64,000 nucleotides of DNA from Strongyloides papillosus (Eukaryota; Nematoda; Chromadorea; Rhabditida; Strongyloididae), in assembly GCA_005656395.1 (NCBI GenBank), contig SRSI01000013.1:186001-250000 (forward strand), given 5' to 3'. Every line of letters starts with the position of its first letter. The first letter of the stretch is position 1. Shown in pieces: positions 1 to 14,500 of the stretch. The notes below the pieces were generated by a model. The model had not been told where the DNA came from. It saw only the letters and a list, made by a program, of their open reading frames with translations, and ran no database searches. Made by a program: the position numbers and the translations under genes.

Positions 1-247
1 CTTATATGCCTTTGTCAAAAAAACAATTTTTATATGTTAATTACTATATTTAATTTATTGTATATCAATAACATTAAATACATTACCATGTAATTTATTG
101 TAATTTTTTCCTTTCTTTAAAGAGTCACTAAAAACTTGATATTACTTTTACTCAAATTTATCTTTTTTTTTCTTCATTTATCCAATATTTATAAAAATTG
201 TATAATAATCTTCATCATATTTCTTTAAAATAAAGTTATTTTAGTTT

Positions 248-2581
248 ATGACAATTGGCGCAAAATATTGGTTTATTAAAATAAAAATGAGACCAAAAAA
301 TTTAACAATAATTTTCATGATACTATTTTTGTCTTTTCATCACGACATTATGGCGCAAAGTATCGAAAAACCACCCTCCGTCTACAGTTGGATTGAGGAG
401 AATTCTTATATCTGTAAGTTATTAATTATAATATTGACATAATAAAAAAAATTATATTTAGGTACTTTTGTGACAATGGACGATCAACCGGAAATTACTT
501 TTTTATCTGAAGATGAGGGATCTGAGTGTTCATCATGCCCTGAGGTTCCAGCACACCTTGTTCCAAGACAAGCTTGCGCTACAATAAAAAGACCTAAAGA
601 TGATATTGTTCATATAAGTTGTCAACCTCTACCAGAATTATGTGTTATTGAATTTAGAAATAGATATTCGGAATTTTTTCAAAGAGTTGAAAAAAATTTT
701 GAAAAACACCTACTTTTGAAAAATGTAGAGAGTCAAAATAAATCAATGTTATTACCTTCATTACAATTTAATGATACAATGAGAAAAAATATACCATCAA
801 CAACACAATCAACCACCAAAACTACTAAAGTACCCTCAGTAATAAACTCTAGAATTATTAATATTAATGATCGTTTAAAATTCCTATCATCAAAGGTATT
901 TTTTATAATTTTTTGATCAAAAAACAATCTCTAAAATTTTTTAGGATGCCATTAAAGATCATATAACGAAGAATGTTTTTAAACAGGTAAATAGAAATTA
1001 TTATTAATATTCCTGTACTATATATTTTAGAAGTCTATAATGATTAAAGAAAATCAAGGTGGAAGAATTAATTTTATGGAAAATAATCCAAGTACTAAAA
1101 CATCAATAATCACAACAACCACACATCAGGAGTTAATTTTATCACCACCAATTAATAAACAATTTGATGAAGGACCACTAAATGAAAGGAATTTAACTTC
1201 TAATGAAAAAAATATTATTATCACTAGCTTTTCTTTACCCTCTCAAAACCAATCAAATGCACAACTTTTTAGAAAGAATAAACGAATAACTAATAGTACT
1301 AGTACATTTTCAAGAAACAGTCAATTGCTTTTTTTAAATAATTTCAACAAAACAAATAAAATTACCGAAGGTAACATAACTAAGGACATTCTTTTTTATC
1401 AAAAAGACAATGATATTTGTGAAGATAAAAGCAAGGTAAGTAAACAAAATATAGAAAGAGATAAAAAAAATATTTAATCTATTTTTGTTATACTAATGAC
1501 CGTGTTAGTTTAATTACAATTATTTTCAAAAGAAGTAATCTATGATACTTTATGAAAAAAGATATATCAAAAATTGTAATATATTATGTAAGATGTAAAG
1601 CGTAAGAATTTCATTAAATTTATGTTAACATTAAAAATAGTTTTATGTGTTTCTTATTTTATTTCTTGCCATTGATTAACTTTATCAAGTAATATATCAA
1701 CTTTTATAGATCTGTTGTTTCTGGGCATTGACAGGAGAATGTACCACCAATCCATTCTGGATGAGAATAAATTGTCCACAAGCATGTGGAACGTGTGGGT
1801 GTAAATGTAAGTAAAAAAAGTAATAAGAGAAAAAATTTTTAATTCATACTATTTATTAAAATAAAAATATTTTAAAATATATGAATAATGAGGCTTAATA
1901 ATTATCTTTTTAGTAAAAAATGCCGACAAATGCGCATCAACAGGTATTAAATGTAAATTGCCCACAACAACAACTGAAGGAACATCTACAACAACTCTTA
2001 CAACAACAGTTTCATACACCCAAAAAACAACAACAAAAAAAGTAATAAATAATGAAAATGAAAAAAATTTGGATGATAAAAAAATTAATGAAAAAATTGA
2101 TAAAGATGGTAATATTTTTTCAACAATTTTTGGTGGGAATATGTATTTAAAAAATAAAAATGTTAAACAAATAATCAACACAGGAATAACATTTCCAGAT
2201 AGAACCACGAAAACAACTACAATAAAGACGACAACTTCAATTCCAACGACAATCTCAACAACTACTTTATCAACATCTACAACAAGTAAACCAAAAAAAT
2301 TAACAACTACAACTGAGATACCATGTAAAGATCATCATAAAAATTGTAAATTTTGGTATTTATTAGGTGAATGTACAAAAAATCCATTTTGGATGAAAAC
2401 TCAATGTGAAAAATCATGTAGTACATGTGGAGTTGATGTAGATAAAATATTTGCTCCAACGCCACATCCTGGATGTTATAATCACCACAAATTATGCCAA
2501 TTTTGGTCATTTAATGGTGAATGTGAAAAAAATCCTAATTGGATGCTTGTAAAATGTAAATTAAGTTGTCGAGTTTGCTAG
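248..2581 (+). CDS. Secreted mucin-like protein with three ShKT domains
   Basis: Six exons join in frame: 248-413, 462-895, 945-986, 1031-1435, 1710-1806 and 1914-2581, giving about 603 residues. The first ATG (248) follows a TTTTAG at 239-244 that could be a trans-splice acceptor; an in-frame ATG at 287 would put a classic signal peptide (IIFMILFLSF) right at the N terminus. A Cys-containing region follows (ECSSCPEVP and later Cys residues, about residues 78-125). Three six-cysteine ShKT domains lie at about residues 343-378 (split between exons 4 and 5), 519-554 and 569-603, each with the GEC..NP.WM signature. Thr-rich linkers between domains 1 and 2 look like O-glycosylated mucin stretches. 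ShKT modules are very common in secreted nematode proteins and are usually structural or channel-binding; nothing here proves toxicity. The exact role is unknown, but secretion is well supported. Confidence 0.88.
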
Positions 2582-4810
2582 AATAATATATATATAATTG
2601 TCTATTATTACTTTTTTTATACAATCATGTAATTACTTGATATTTTGACATTATCATCTCTATTAAATAATGTAATTTGTAGATAAAAACATTTGTATCT
2701 AAAGGAAGTCATTTTGATTGACAATTATAAAATAGTTTGCATACTTGAATGTTGATTATATATATATAATATCATTAATATATATTATTATATACTATCC
2801 AACATTTATCAATTGTTTTTAAAAAAGACAATTTCGGTGGTTCTTGCTGGTTTAACAATTTTATAATCTAATGGTATTTTAAACTTCAGATAATGCAACA
2901 GCCTCCGTTTACTACGTCTTCATAATACATCTATATATCCCTTCTTACACTAATAATAATTTTCATTATTATTATTGATATTATCAACAATATTATCAAA
3001 ATTTTGTTGAGCTTAAATTTATTTTCATTTGATTTAGTGACAATAAGGAATAACAATAAAAAAATAAATTTATGTTATCATGCCAATATAATTTACTGAA
3101 ATTAAATATATATTATCATAATTTTTTTTTAATTTTGCCAAATAATTTTTATTTGATCAAATAGTTTTAAGATTATTTTGTTTTACTATTCGTGATTACA
3201 AAAACATATGAAAATGTATTATTGAAAAGAAAAAGCTAATGTTTTTATATGAATCATTGTTTGAATATTTTTCCTATAAATATTTTAAAATTATATATAG
3301 TTTTATAGTTAAGTAAGTACAAATTAAAAGATCATATTATTTTACTTAGATCTATACATATATTTTTACAAATTCTAATGGTTCTCTTCCAAAATATATT
3401 ATATAAGATATAAAGTCTATCCAATGATCACTACAACTTGATCTATTAGAAGACTTTTCTTATTTCCCATCCACTAGGACATTCTTATTTTTAATGTTAC
3501 ATCAAATAACAATTCCGTCTCATCTATATGCTTTATATTAACATATAAACTATTTTACATGTCAAAAAATATCATTTTAATCTTCTTTTATTTTTAAAAT
3601 AATATAAATTTAATTATTTTTGTTATTATTATATAATGTTTTTAAAATAAGTTGTATATCAATTCAACATATCTCATTTTTAAGAGACGTTATGTTTTGG
3701 CTTAAATAATATGACCAATAGTCTGTAGTAATTCTTATTACTATTAATCACCAATATATTATCACAATAAATTGTTAATTGTAAGATGTGATGGTTGTAG
3801 GAACGTCTAGGTATGACAGGCAGCAGCATTTATTCTAAAGTTGTAACCAAGAATTGTTCCATATTTTTAAAAGAATTATATCTATAATGTCTGTAGATAT
3901 ATAAATAAGTATGAAAAACATTAAAAGGTTACTTCTTCTATTTGCCCTTTTCCGCTATATAATTTTGTGTATGGTTAAATTTTTTTGAAAGAAAAATTTA
4001 TCAGTCTCGGTGATTTATAATATAACGCCCAAAAATGTGTGTAATAATTAAAATTACTTTCGACATGATGATCTTCATTTTCAGATCACTTTATATTTAT
4101 TATGTTCATTTTCTTTTATATATTCCGTGATTTATTAACTAAATATCATCATTTATATTATATATCTTGATACAATTATTTTTCTAAATAATAAAAATAT
4201 GCTATCAAATAGAGCTATAAAGATAATAATTCTTGGCATATGGATTTGTACGTTAATATTATTATATTGTGTAATATATCATCATATTGTTTTCACACTT
4301 CTTCAAACGACAAAAAATCATAAAGATTATTCTCCTTTTCTTTTTTTCCGTACACCCATCTTATTTTAGTGGTTATTAATATAAAAAAATTTTTTTCATA
4401 TTTTTCTAGTACTTCTTTATATATACCTGAAGAATGTTTACAAAATACATATATATATATATTAAGCATCGGTCAATCAAACATAAAGTTAAGTAACAAC
4501 CAAAGGGTTATAAAGTTATTTTAAGAGCCTCTTTACTAAAGACATTCCTTCAATAACTAAATCTTCTCCAGCTTTATTTATTATATCTATATATTTTTAT
4601 TTAGTAAGTATTTAATCTTTTAACTTTCAGGGTAATTTATTTGAGATAAATTAAATTATCTTTAAATATATTTTTTTATATTCAATATATATATACACTA
4701 TATATATATATATTTAAAAATAAATACGTTCATGAATATAAAATCTAAAACCTATTATTATTTTAATTAACAATAAACACTCGATTTATCTCGAGTTACC
4801 ATTATTGGAT
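2582..4810. other. Intergenic, A+T-rich; no gene seen
   Basis: About 2.2 kb between the ShKT gene and the SAP-domain gene. It contains short (TA)n runs, for example near 2758-2768 and 4685-4712, and a less A+T-rich patch at about 3780-3870. A TTTCAG at 4625-4630 could be the 3' splice site (cis or trans) of the 5' UTR of the next gene. No open frame with coding character was found on either strand. Confidence 0.6.
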
Positions 4811-7800
4811 ATGGAAGTTATTTCAACGGAGATAAAAGATGTTAATATAAATGGTTCAAAAAATAATTTATCAAATGACTCTATATCAACAGGTAATAGT
4901 AATGAATATGGTGTGTTAACGCCACCAAATATTATGAGCAGACAAAAATCAAGCCAAAATTGTCAGATGACAACTACCGTTGCAACTACATCCACATCGC
5001 CGTATTCACAATACCAACCATCATCAGCTTTTGTTAATGCAAAATTAGCTGCTGGATCTTCTGAGGTTATTCATGTATCTAAATCCATATCAACGTCCTT
5101 CTGTGAAAATCAACAGCAATACATTCATAACCAGAATCCCAAAAGAATTACCACCTCTAATAATTTAGTTGCCACAAATATTAACAGTCCCTATTATCAA
5201 CCATCTGGAGGTATTACATCCAATAGTCAATCATTAGGAGAGAATGACATTAATACATTTCAATTGACAGACTCAATTGATAATTCAATTAAAAATAATT
5301 CGTATATGCCAATAACAAGACATTACTTAACCAATCAAAAGTCGAATTTATCTAAAAATATTAACAATACTTGTCAGGTACAAAATAATACTTGTTATCA
5401 GAATAACGTAAGTTCAAATTTCAACTATAGATATTTATCTTTAAATATCATTAACAATTAAAAAAATTTTTTTTTAGTATAAAACTATTGAAAAATCACC
5501 GAATTTTGAATATACTTATTGTGATAATTCTATTAAGAATGTTGAAACATCTCCGTTACCCCATAGTTCTACACCACTATCAAGTATCTCATATTCCTCA
5601 TCAACAGAAAATGCTCCAGTTGCTAGTATGAATGAAACAGAAGTAACAATTAAATCAAAACTTTCTTTCATGAAGGTATCTGAATTAAAAAGTGAATGTA
5701 AAAAAAGGAATATCTCAAGTAATGGATCAAAAACACAATTACTGGAAAGATTGCAACCATATGAAGATTCTATTTTGTTATTAAATAAAGAGGAAAATGA
5801 CCAAGATAATGGTAAGGATACTTATTTACTTATTTAATAATAATAACCAATGGGCTTTTATGCTATCCTTAACTCTTATTCTCTAATTATTTTAGTTAAG
5901 TCTATGCCATCTATAAATATTGGCAATCAGCAACATTCAATAAATCAGGTATCGAATACAACGGAATACTATGTTACTGGTCCAAGTAATGAATATATAA
6001 CTAAACAATATGATTCTCAAAATACTTGTCATTCTACAAATTTTTCTAGTCACATAAATCATAATTCTAAGAGAATGTCTTCACATTCTGGAAATGTATC
6101 ATCTTTTAATAGTATTGATGGATCTGATGGAATGTCTGGGATAGTTATCAGAAATAACCAATTACAGGAGGGCCATTTAGATATGAAAATTCTAAATAAT
6201 GAAACAATCAAGGAGGAATATATTGATAACGGCAATTCGAATAATGAATCTTACTATGTTGAGGTTCCAACATTTAAAGTATCGAATAGTCAATCACCAC
6301 AACAATACGTTAAGGTAAATTTTAATTTCCATAATATTTTATCTTGTAATTTTTAGTTGGTTAACCAAACAGGGACAGTTGTTGGTATATCTCAACTATC
6401 AAAAAATACACCAACAAATATTGCTACATCCTCAAATCTATACAAATATCATAATACTACTGTTGGTAGCGGTTCTAGTCAAAATAATGGTATGATTTAT
6501 TATAATCAGATATCACAACAAGGAAAACAAAATAATCAAGATAGTAATTTAATTAATAGTCAATCTGGAAAATATAGCTATAAAACAATTTCTAATAATG
6601 TGATAAAATCTAGTAATTCGACATTAAATCACCAGACACTGACCAGAGTCTCCTCTGATAGTGAAATTTACCAGCAAAATACATTATCACAAATGTATAC
6701 TACATCTTCAAATAATCAAGAAAATTATATTTTTACAAATACGATAACTCCTAATTATCAATCTGATAATAATATATTACATAATTCGCCATTTTCAAAT
6801 TCTAATGATAATTTACCACTAAATACAACAACTACAATTCTACAAAACTCCCCAACAAAACAACCAATATTAAATATTAAAGGAAATGATAATACTAATA
6901 ATAAGGCACAAAATAGTGTAAGTTTTGTTGTCCTACAACAAGAACCCAGACAACGTAGTACAGTATCACGTAACTTAGATTCGTATAGAGTTATGCCCAA
7001 TCCCCAAAACTCAAATTCTCTCTCCTCCTACATATCAAATGGGGAAAGAGACGAAAGGAATAATTATACTAATCAAACATATCCTGTTCAAGAAAATCAA
7101 AAAGATTTACAAAAGACAATTGATCATACCGATACAACACATTATCATATGGGTGTCAAACATGCAGCATTATCATCATCAATTATAAATAACAATATAA
7201 ATGATACATTAAAGAATTTTGTTTTTAAAAGTTTTCCGGTTGGTGATATCAACAAATCATTTCAAGAAATTAGCAGTGAAGTTAAAAAAATATTTAGTCA
7301 AAATGGAAAAAATTGTATGGAGAAGAATGAACCAATTATGACTGCTGAGATTATGCATGTCCATGAAGATATGATTCAACAACAATTCACTACTATAAAT
7401 AATCTCTATAATAAATTATTAAATTCACAATATCAGTTAAAAAACTATCAAAATATACTAATAGCAGCCAATAATTTTGATGTAGAAAGTATCCAAAGGA
7501 GAGAAAAAATTTATCCAACATTAAGTTGCTTAAAGGAATTAGATACACGTTCAATTAATCGTAAATATATGAAACTTTATAGTAATTACGAAAATATTTA
7601 TCATAATTTAAAAGACGGTGTTAAGGAACATCAAACTATTGTTGATAATGAAGAAGTTTTACAAGATTTGGCACATGTAACACAAGCTACAGAGGATATT
7701 GTACGCCTCATCAAGCAAGACTCTAGAACAGCATTATTAATTGTTCAATTGTTAAGAAATTTCCAAGTTGAAAGATCTCAATGTGCCTCGAGGAGAAACT

Positions 7801-9704
7801 CATTCAATGTATTATTATGTGAGGAGAGTGATTCAAAGAATTTAAACGAACAAAAGAAAGACCAAAGGCATTTAGAAACCGGGTTTTTTAAAGGTCAACC
7901 TAATTGTAATCAGAATGATCTTTTTACAAGAAGCGATAGTCAGATTAATGGAATTGATAGGAGTTACCAATCAAATATTAAAGAAACTAAAAGTGGAAAA
8001 GATAAAATTGGTGTTAATACAAAGAACACTTCTATATATTCAAACGTTGATAATACAAATAGTACCATGTCTGGATCTCAAAAGAATTCAAATAACAAGA
8101 AGAATGGAAGAGTTATAAATAAGGCAGAACCAAAGACACCTAACAAAGCTGTTTCTAGGAGAAGAGCTCCAAAAAATACAAATAAAGCAAAGGATGAGGA
8201 AAAAATAGTAAATGATATGTCAAAAGCTAAAAAAAGCACGTCATCAGGAAAGATTAATGATATGGAAGAAATATTTAAGACTGTTATTAAAGAATCATCT
8301 AAATGTGTAACAGCAATTGAGTCAAAGGAACGTGCTGAAGAGACAATAAATGAGTATGTGAAAAATCCACCTAATTCATCACCATCAACAAATAATAATA
8401 TTAATGGAATTAACTATACAACAACTGTTATGACAAATTCCTCCTCAGTTCAATCACAAATTCAACAATCAAATAATAATGGTACACAGGTTATATTGAT
8501 AAATAAAGATCCACAATATGGTACACAACAACAAAGAAATGGTGGTAAGAAGAGGGTAAATACACAATCAATACAAAAACAAAATAACATTCAACAAAAA
8601 AGTCCAAAAGTTCAACAATGTGCTGCATCATTAGTTGATACAATTCCACAACATATACAAATTCAACACTCTAGTCCTATACTTCATCAACATTTACAAC
8701 CAAATTCAGTTGAGGCAATGGATAATGTATCTTCTCAACAATATCATTATCAAACATACCAAAATGATCAGAATAATCATTTTTCACCTGTTAATGTTAC
8801 TACGAATTGTATTAATGGACAATTTATACAACAACAAGACCATAATCAACAATATAATAACATATTAAATAACAATCAAATATCTTCAACAACATTTTAT
8901 GCCATACCAACAAATACTATAACAATGACTAATCAAAGTACTATTACAAATCAAGGGAATGGTGGAAATATAGTATACCATATTTCAGATAGTCATCATC
9001 AATCACAACCTCAATATAGTATAATAAACAATACAATAGATGATAATACTAATTATACATTTGCTACAACAACTTTACAATCATCAGACAATTTTTCATC
9101 CTCACAAATTGATCAAAATGGAATGATACATGATAATACATCGACACATTGGATAACATCAACACAACCAACATCACATCACCAACAAAATATATGTAAT
9201 ACATCAATGGATAATACTGGAACTCTTGATATCTCAACAGACTCGGGTATTCAACATAACATCTCATCAGTCGATATCAATTCATCAAAATCAGGTGATG
9301 AAATAAATGTCCTCCTCGATGATTCTTGGTATAATAATAATCAACATAGGATGTATGATAGTATACAAAATAATAGTCAACATTCAACAAATAACAATAA
9401 TAGGAAAAGTCAAACACCATCAAATACAACAACAACTTCATCATCCTCCTCATCAACAATAATTCCCACGACAACGTCGTCCTTAGATGGTAGTAACATT
9501 AGGAATACTATTTATAGTAATTCACAATCAAATAATAATATGTTAGGATATAATCCAAATTTTAGTGATTCAGATAGTTTTAATTTTGATAATAATGATA
9601 TTAATCAACAAGGTGATCAGGTAAGATAAAATTAGTAAATTTTAATATTTTTTTTAATATCATTTTAGAATATGGATTGGGTAGATCAACAGCTTATGAC
9701 ATAA
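4811..9704 (+). CDS. Large Asn/Gln-rich SAP-domain protein, possibly myocardin/MRTF-like coactivator
   Basis: Five exons join in frame: 4811-5407, 5478-5811, 5896-6314, 6357-9620 and 9669-9704, giving about 1549 residues. The ATG at 4811 is preferred because the codon at 4805 is TTG. Residues about 261-300 form a SAP motif (MKVSELKSECKKRN, then GSKTQLLERL), a putative DNA-binding helix-turn-helix. By memory it resembles the SAP motif of myocardin-related transcription factors more than that of PIAS or hnRNPU. A helical, likely coiled-coil stretch lies at about 780-890 (IQQQFTTINNLYNKLLNSQY and following). Much of the remainder is Asn, Gln, Ser and Thr-rich and prion-like, as in transactivation regions. 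A lysine-rich segment near residue 1060 (KNGRVINKAEPKTPNKAVSR) could be a nuclear signal. The last exon codes only NMDWVDQQLMT. I see no RPEL actin-binding motif, so the MRTF assignment is tentative; a generic SAP chromatin protein is the alternative. Confidence 0.85.
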
Positions 9705-11509
9705 GTCAATATATATATTTAAATATGCATCGTTTTTTTCTTACTATAATATAAATTAAAAAAACTCCTGCAAACATTTGATTTCTTATTTTCGCACATT
9801 ACTAGAATACACATATATAATTTTAATTGTACTTATTATTATACTATAAAATTTTAATATAGATATTATAGAAAAAAATATTAAAAAAGTATTTATGTTT
9901 TATTTTTTAAAAAAAAATTATAAAATTTCTTTTGTTTAATATTAATTATATTTAAAGCAAATTATGTATAACTTTCATTATTTTCTTCTAGTTTTTTTTT
10001 AAATTAATTTAATAATATCTTAAAATTTTGCTATTTTTATAGAAATCATATTATTATTGTATAATTATCAATTATTTCAGCTTTTTTAAAAAAAATTGTT
10101 ATCAATATAATTCCTTTCTTTTATGTCATTCCAACAAATTATAAAAATTGCCGCATTTTATTAAATATACTAATAAAAGATTATACAAGTACATGTAAAT
10201 ATATCTAGATATATAATAAAAAGGTAATTAAAAGTTATTTAAGCATCAAAACATAAAAGGAAATAATAACAAAAAAGCATGTGTTGAAAAATATGAAAGT
10301 ATATGGAGATTTATTACATATACAATAAGTTAAAAAAGTTTAACATGTATATAGTTATTAAAAAAGGATTACTTAAATAAATTTTTATTTTAAAATACAC
10401 TTTAAACATAAAATTTATTTTTTTCTTATCTATTCAGAAAAGAAGAAAGATACCTTTAGATTTTAAATATCATACTCTTTCACTTCTCCATTTTTAAAAA
10501 TAAAATATATAAATATATTTTCCGATATGATTGATTAATTGCATTTTCTACTTTATCTTACATTATTTAAAACACATTAAACAAGCAATTATTTTTAATA
10601 ATTTAATAAGGTAAGTTATAAACATAAACTACATATTTTTATAATAAAAATCGTGTACTTCTTAATTATAAATAACGTATGCTTCAATCGGTATTTTAAA
10701 AAATCATTTATTTATTATATATACAATAATTTTAATTAATATTTTTAGTTTATATATATGTATAATATATGCAATATTATGGTATATACAACATGGAAAA
10801 AAAGAGAATATATCTATTATTTTTACAACATTTCAAATCTTATATTGTTTCTTAGTTAACTTTCAACAAATGGGATATATATGTAAAAATTTTAAGTATT
10901 CCTATCTTTCTTGCACTTTTTTAGTACGTTTATTTTCTTTATCATTCTAATTATATTTTTTTTTTGTTTTCAATAACCTTATTCTCGTGGTTATATTTAA
11001 TAATATCATATTACTTTATAATTCAAAGATTTCTTTAAAAATCATGTAGAATATAAAAGATTAATATAATTATTTTTAAACTTGCACTAATCTTTTAATT
11101 CAAAAGGGTAAAAAAATCCTTTGATAAACTTTTGTTCCATTTTCTGTATTTCTCATTTGATATTCTCTTTACTTGCTATTACATCTACAATCATCTTATT
11201 ACTTTTTCGCTATAATAAATATTGATATTATGGTTATATATCATTCCTTTGTATACGTTTCCATATTTCATAATAATCCAACATTATCTATAAAAAATTA
11301 CATATAAATATGATATCATAGAGGTTAAGAGTTTTTATTTATAATACGAAAATTTCTTTAAATTATCGTATATTAATTTCTACCTTATTTACACACATCA
11401 TTTCAAATAAGATATGCGAATGTGTATATACAATAACAAATACGCCTTTCCTATGACAATATTTTTATGTTTTTTAAAAGTTTTTTTTTCACTTATATTA
11501 AAATGATTC
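9705..11509. other. Intergenic, convergent 3' regions; no gene seen
   Basis: About 1.8 kb between the stop of the SAP-domain gene and the probable stop of the DUF4211 gene, which run toward each other. It is strongly A+T-rich and should hold both 3' UTRs. The stretch at 11398-11509 stays open on the minus strand in the frame of the DUF4211 gene's third exon, and may be retained-intron or 3' UTR sequence. Confidence 0.55.
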
Positions 11510-14500
11510 CTACTAAAATAAATAATTTTTAATGAAAAAAAAACTTTTAAGAAATCTTCTTTATAATTTACTATTTCGAAGAGGAAACTTACCGCATTAA
11601 GCCATTTGAAATCTTTTAAACACATAGAAATTGCCTTAGATGCCACTACATTTTCATCTAACATACACAGTTCCTCTAACTAAAAAAAATGAAAAATAAA
11701 ATATTTTGTTTTAATTATATTAATTATTTATAAGCACATGTCCTTACCTTTTGTTCACAAACCATAAAAGTTAAAAATCTCATATGTGTTAACCGGTGAT
11801 ATATTTCTCCTAAATCCGCACACATCTCACAAATATGAAAATCTATTGCTGATAACTCCTCTATATCACCTAATTTATCAATATTTTTATCAATTTTTAT
11901 TTCTAATGTTTCCTTATCATAATAACATTTCTCAAAAAATTGTATTATTTTTTCACTACTCCTCATTCCACATGCCTGACATTGTACATTATTATTACTA
12001 TGATTTTTATTATCTTTCTTATTATAATTAAATATTTTATCATCGATGATGGAACAATATAAGAATTCATTAATTGTTGTCTCTATTTTTTCCGTCCATT
12101 TCACTCTTTGTTTTACACGTTCTTTTGCCTCGTTATTAATTCTATCAATTTCATTAATTGCTAATAAAAAATTCCAGTCATTTCCTTGTTTAACCTTATC
12201 TAAAAATGTACTTGAAATTGCATGATTCAATAATGCTTCTATATATATTAACATATTTTCGACAACTTTATCATCTTTTGATAATATCAATTTGCTTTCA
12301 TCATTTGCTGATGATGATGATTCTTTAGATATTTTACCATCTTTAAAAATATTAACATCTTTAATATCTATCGTTGACATAACAGGAAATAAATCATTTA
12401 TTGGTAATGGCAATTCAACTATACATTCTGATCTTGATTGCTTAACAATATTTACATTAATTATCATATACTCATTTATTAATTGATCACACCATCCAGA
12501 GTATGTTGAACTACTTTTAAACATATATGTTTTGCTCTTATTATTATCTTTAAATGCTGGAAATTTTTGAAGTAAATTTTGACTATCCACCTTCCATAGT
12601 GGTATGTCGTCTTTTGTTAAATCTGATTTATGTATTAGAAACGTTCCTTTACCAACTCCTTCAGAGGCCTCCTCAAACATCCTTAACCTATCACTTATAT
12701 ATGTACTTGGTGCAATATGTTTTATTTTCATTAAAATATTGGTATTTTTCTCAACTTTTTTATCATTAAATCGGCTGTAATTTGCCTTGTCTCTTGAATT
12801 CCACTCCTCAACAGTTAAACTATCCTTCTTACCATATTCAATATAACCATGTTCTTCAAACATTATGATTTGCGCTTTATAATTCGTTGATTCATTACTA
12901 TAATTATCATCATCATTAACTTTCTTTTTCTTCTTTTTTTTCGTACTTTTATCATAATTATACTCATCATCCCTCTCCATTTTCCTTTTCTTTTTCTTTT
13001 TACCAGTACTATTAATACTATAATCATTATCAATAACAGCACTTTTTTCTTGTTTAAAAATTTTTATTCTTAATTTTGGAATTGTTGGCAAAACATTTTC
13101 ATCAATTGAAGGTGATTTTTTATCTACTGCCAACATGGATAATACTTTTAATGGTGGTATAGGAATTGTAGTTTGGGTAGTTGTTTTATTTGAAGTTATT
13201 GTTATTTTATCTTTCTCATCACTACTATTAGATAATGCCATTACTGAAACATTTTCGTTTGATGTTATAGTACCATCATTATCTTTCTCACTCTTTATTT
13301 CATCTTTCTGTTCAATATCAATTTTTATATCATGTTCTTTAAAACAAATTTCATGTTTTAAAACTCCATTATTTGTTAGTAATTTTTGATGATGATCATT
13401 ATTTATCTTTCTTTCTTTTAATATTTTTAATAATAGTACACCATTTGATGGTGATATTTTGTCCTTATTTGTTAGTATTATTTTTTCATTTTGTTTGCGA
13501 CTTTTTTGATTTATACCGTTACATTCACTGTCATTTCCATTATGATTTTTATCCTCACTATGTGCTTTATTTTTTAAAGATACATTATTTGTGTCATCCT
13601 CCGATTCCTCATCATATGATATAACTGTTTTAGGTAATATGTCCTCAGGTTCATCATCAACAAAATCATACTCATCAATGGCATTTTTTCCTTTTAATAA
13701 ATCATCTTTCATTAACGATGATGCCTCGGCATAACATGGTTTTGGTTTTTGCTTATATATTGGGACTATACTTGAATTATTTCTATTAATTTTACTTGGC
13801 ATAAACAATAGAGAATTTAAAAATTCTTCTTCCTCTTTTTCTTTTTGTTCTTTTTCCAATAGTAATTTATTATTAATACTTTCTTCATTTTCATTATCCT
13901 TTAACTTTTTTGTTCTCCCACCATAAGATTTTTTCTGAATACTTTTACTAATATCTTTATTTTTAATCTTATTTTTTAGGTTTGATAGAGTTATAGGAAT
14001 TGTTGAAGGTGCTTCATTTATTTTGTTTATATTTCCCTCTACAATTGGTAATGTGGAAGTAGTAGTATTATTTAAATTAGAATTTAAAAAATTGTTTGTT
14101 GATGATGGGTGAAACGGAACAAAAAATGTGTTAAATGAATCATTTTTTTCTATTATTGATGGTGAACCAGGCGGCGTAAAATTAATGGTCCCTGATAATC
14201 CAAATTTTCCATCTCCACATTTTGATGGTGATGGCTGAGGAAATTCTGTCATTACAACTGTATTATTTAACGGTAATGGAGCCAAAAATGGTAGATCAAC
14301 CATTTGTACTTTTGATTGTTTATTATTAATTTCATTTGTACTTCTATTATCCGATTCTTGATTTTTTATAGGTAAATTTAGAGAGGTTGTAGGAAAATTG
14401 TTATTGTATTGATTTGTACTAGTATTAGCAGAAGTCGATTCCTTTCTTGCAACACTTGACAAAATTTGTTCAAATTCTTTATCAACATCAGCCAAATCAT

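Noticed and set aside
4805..4810. Start of the SAP gene at 4805
   Set aside because: The codon there is TTG; the first ATG is at 4811.
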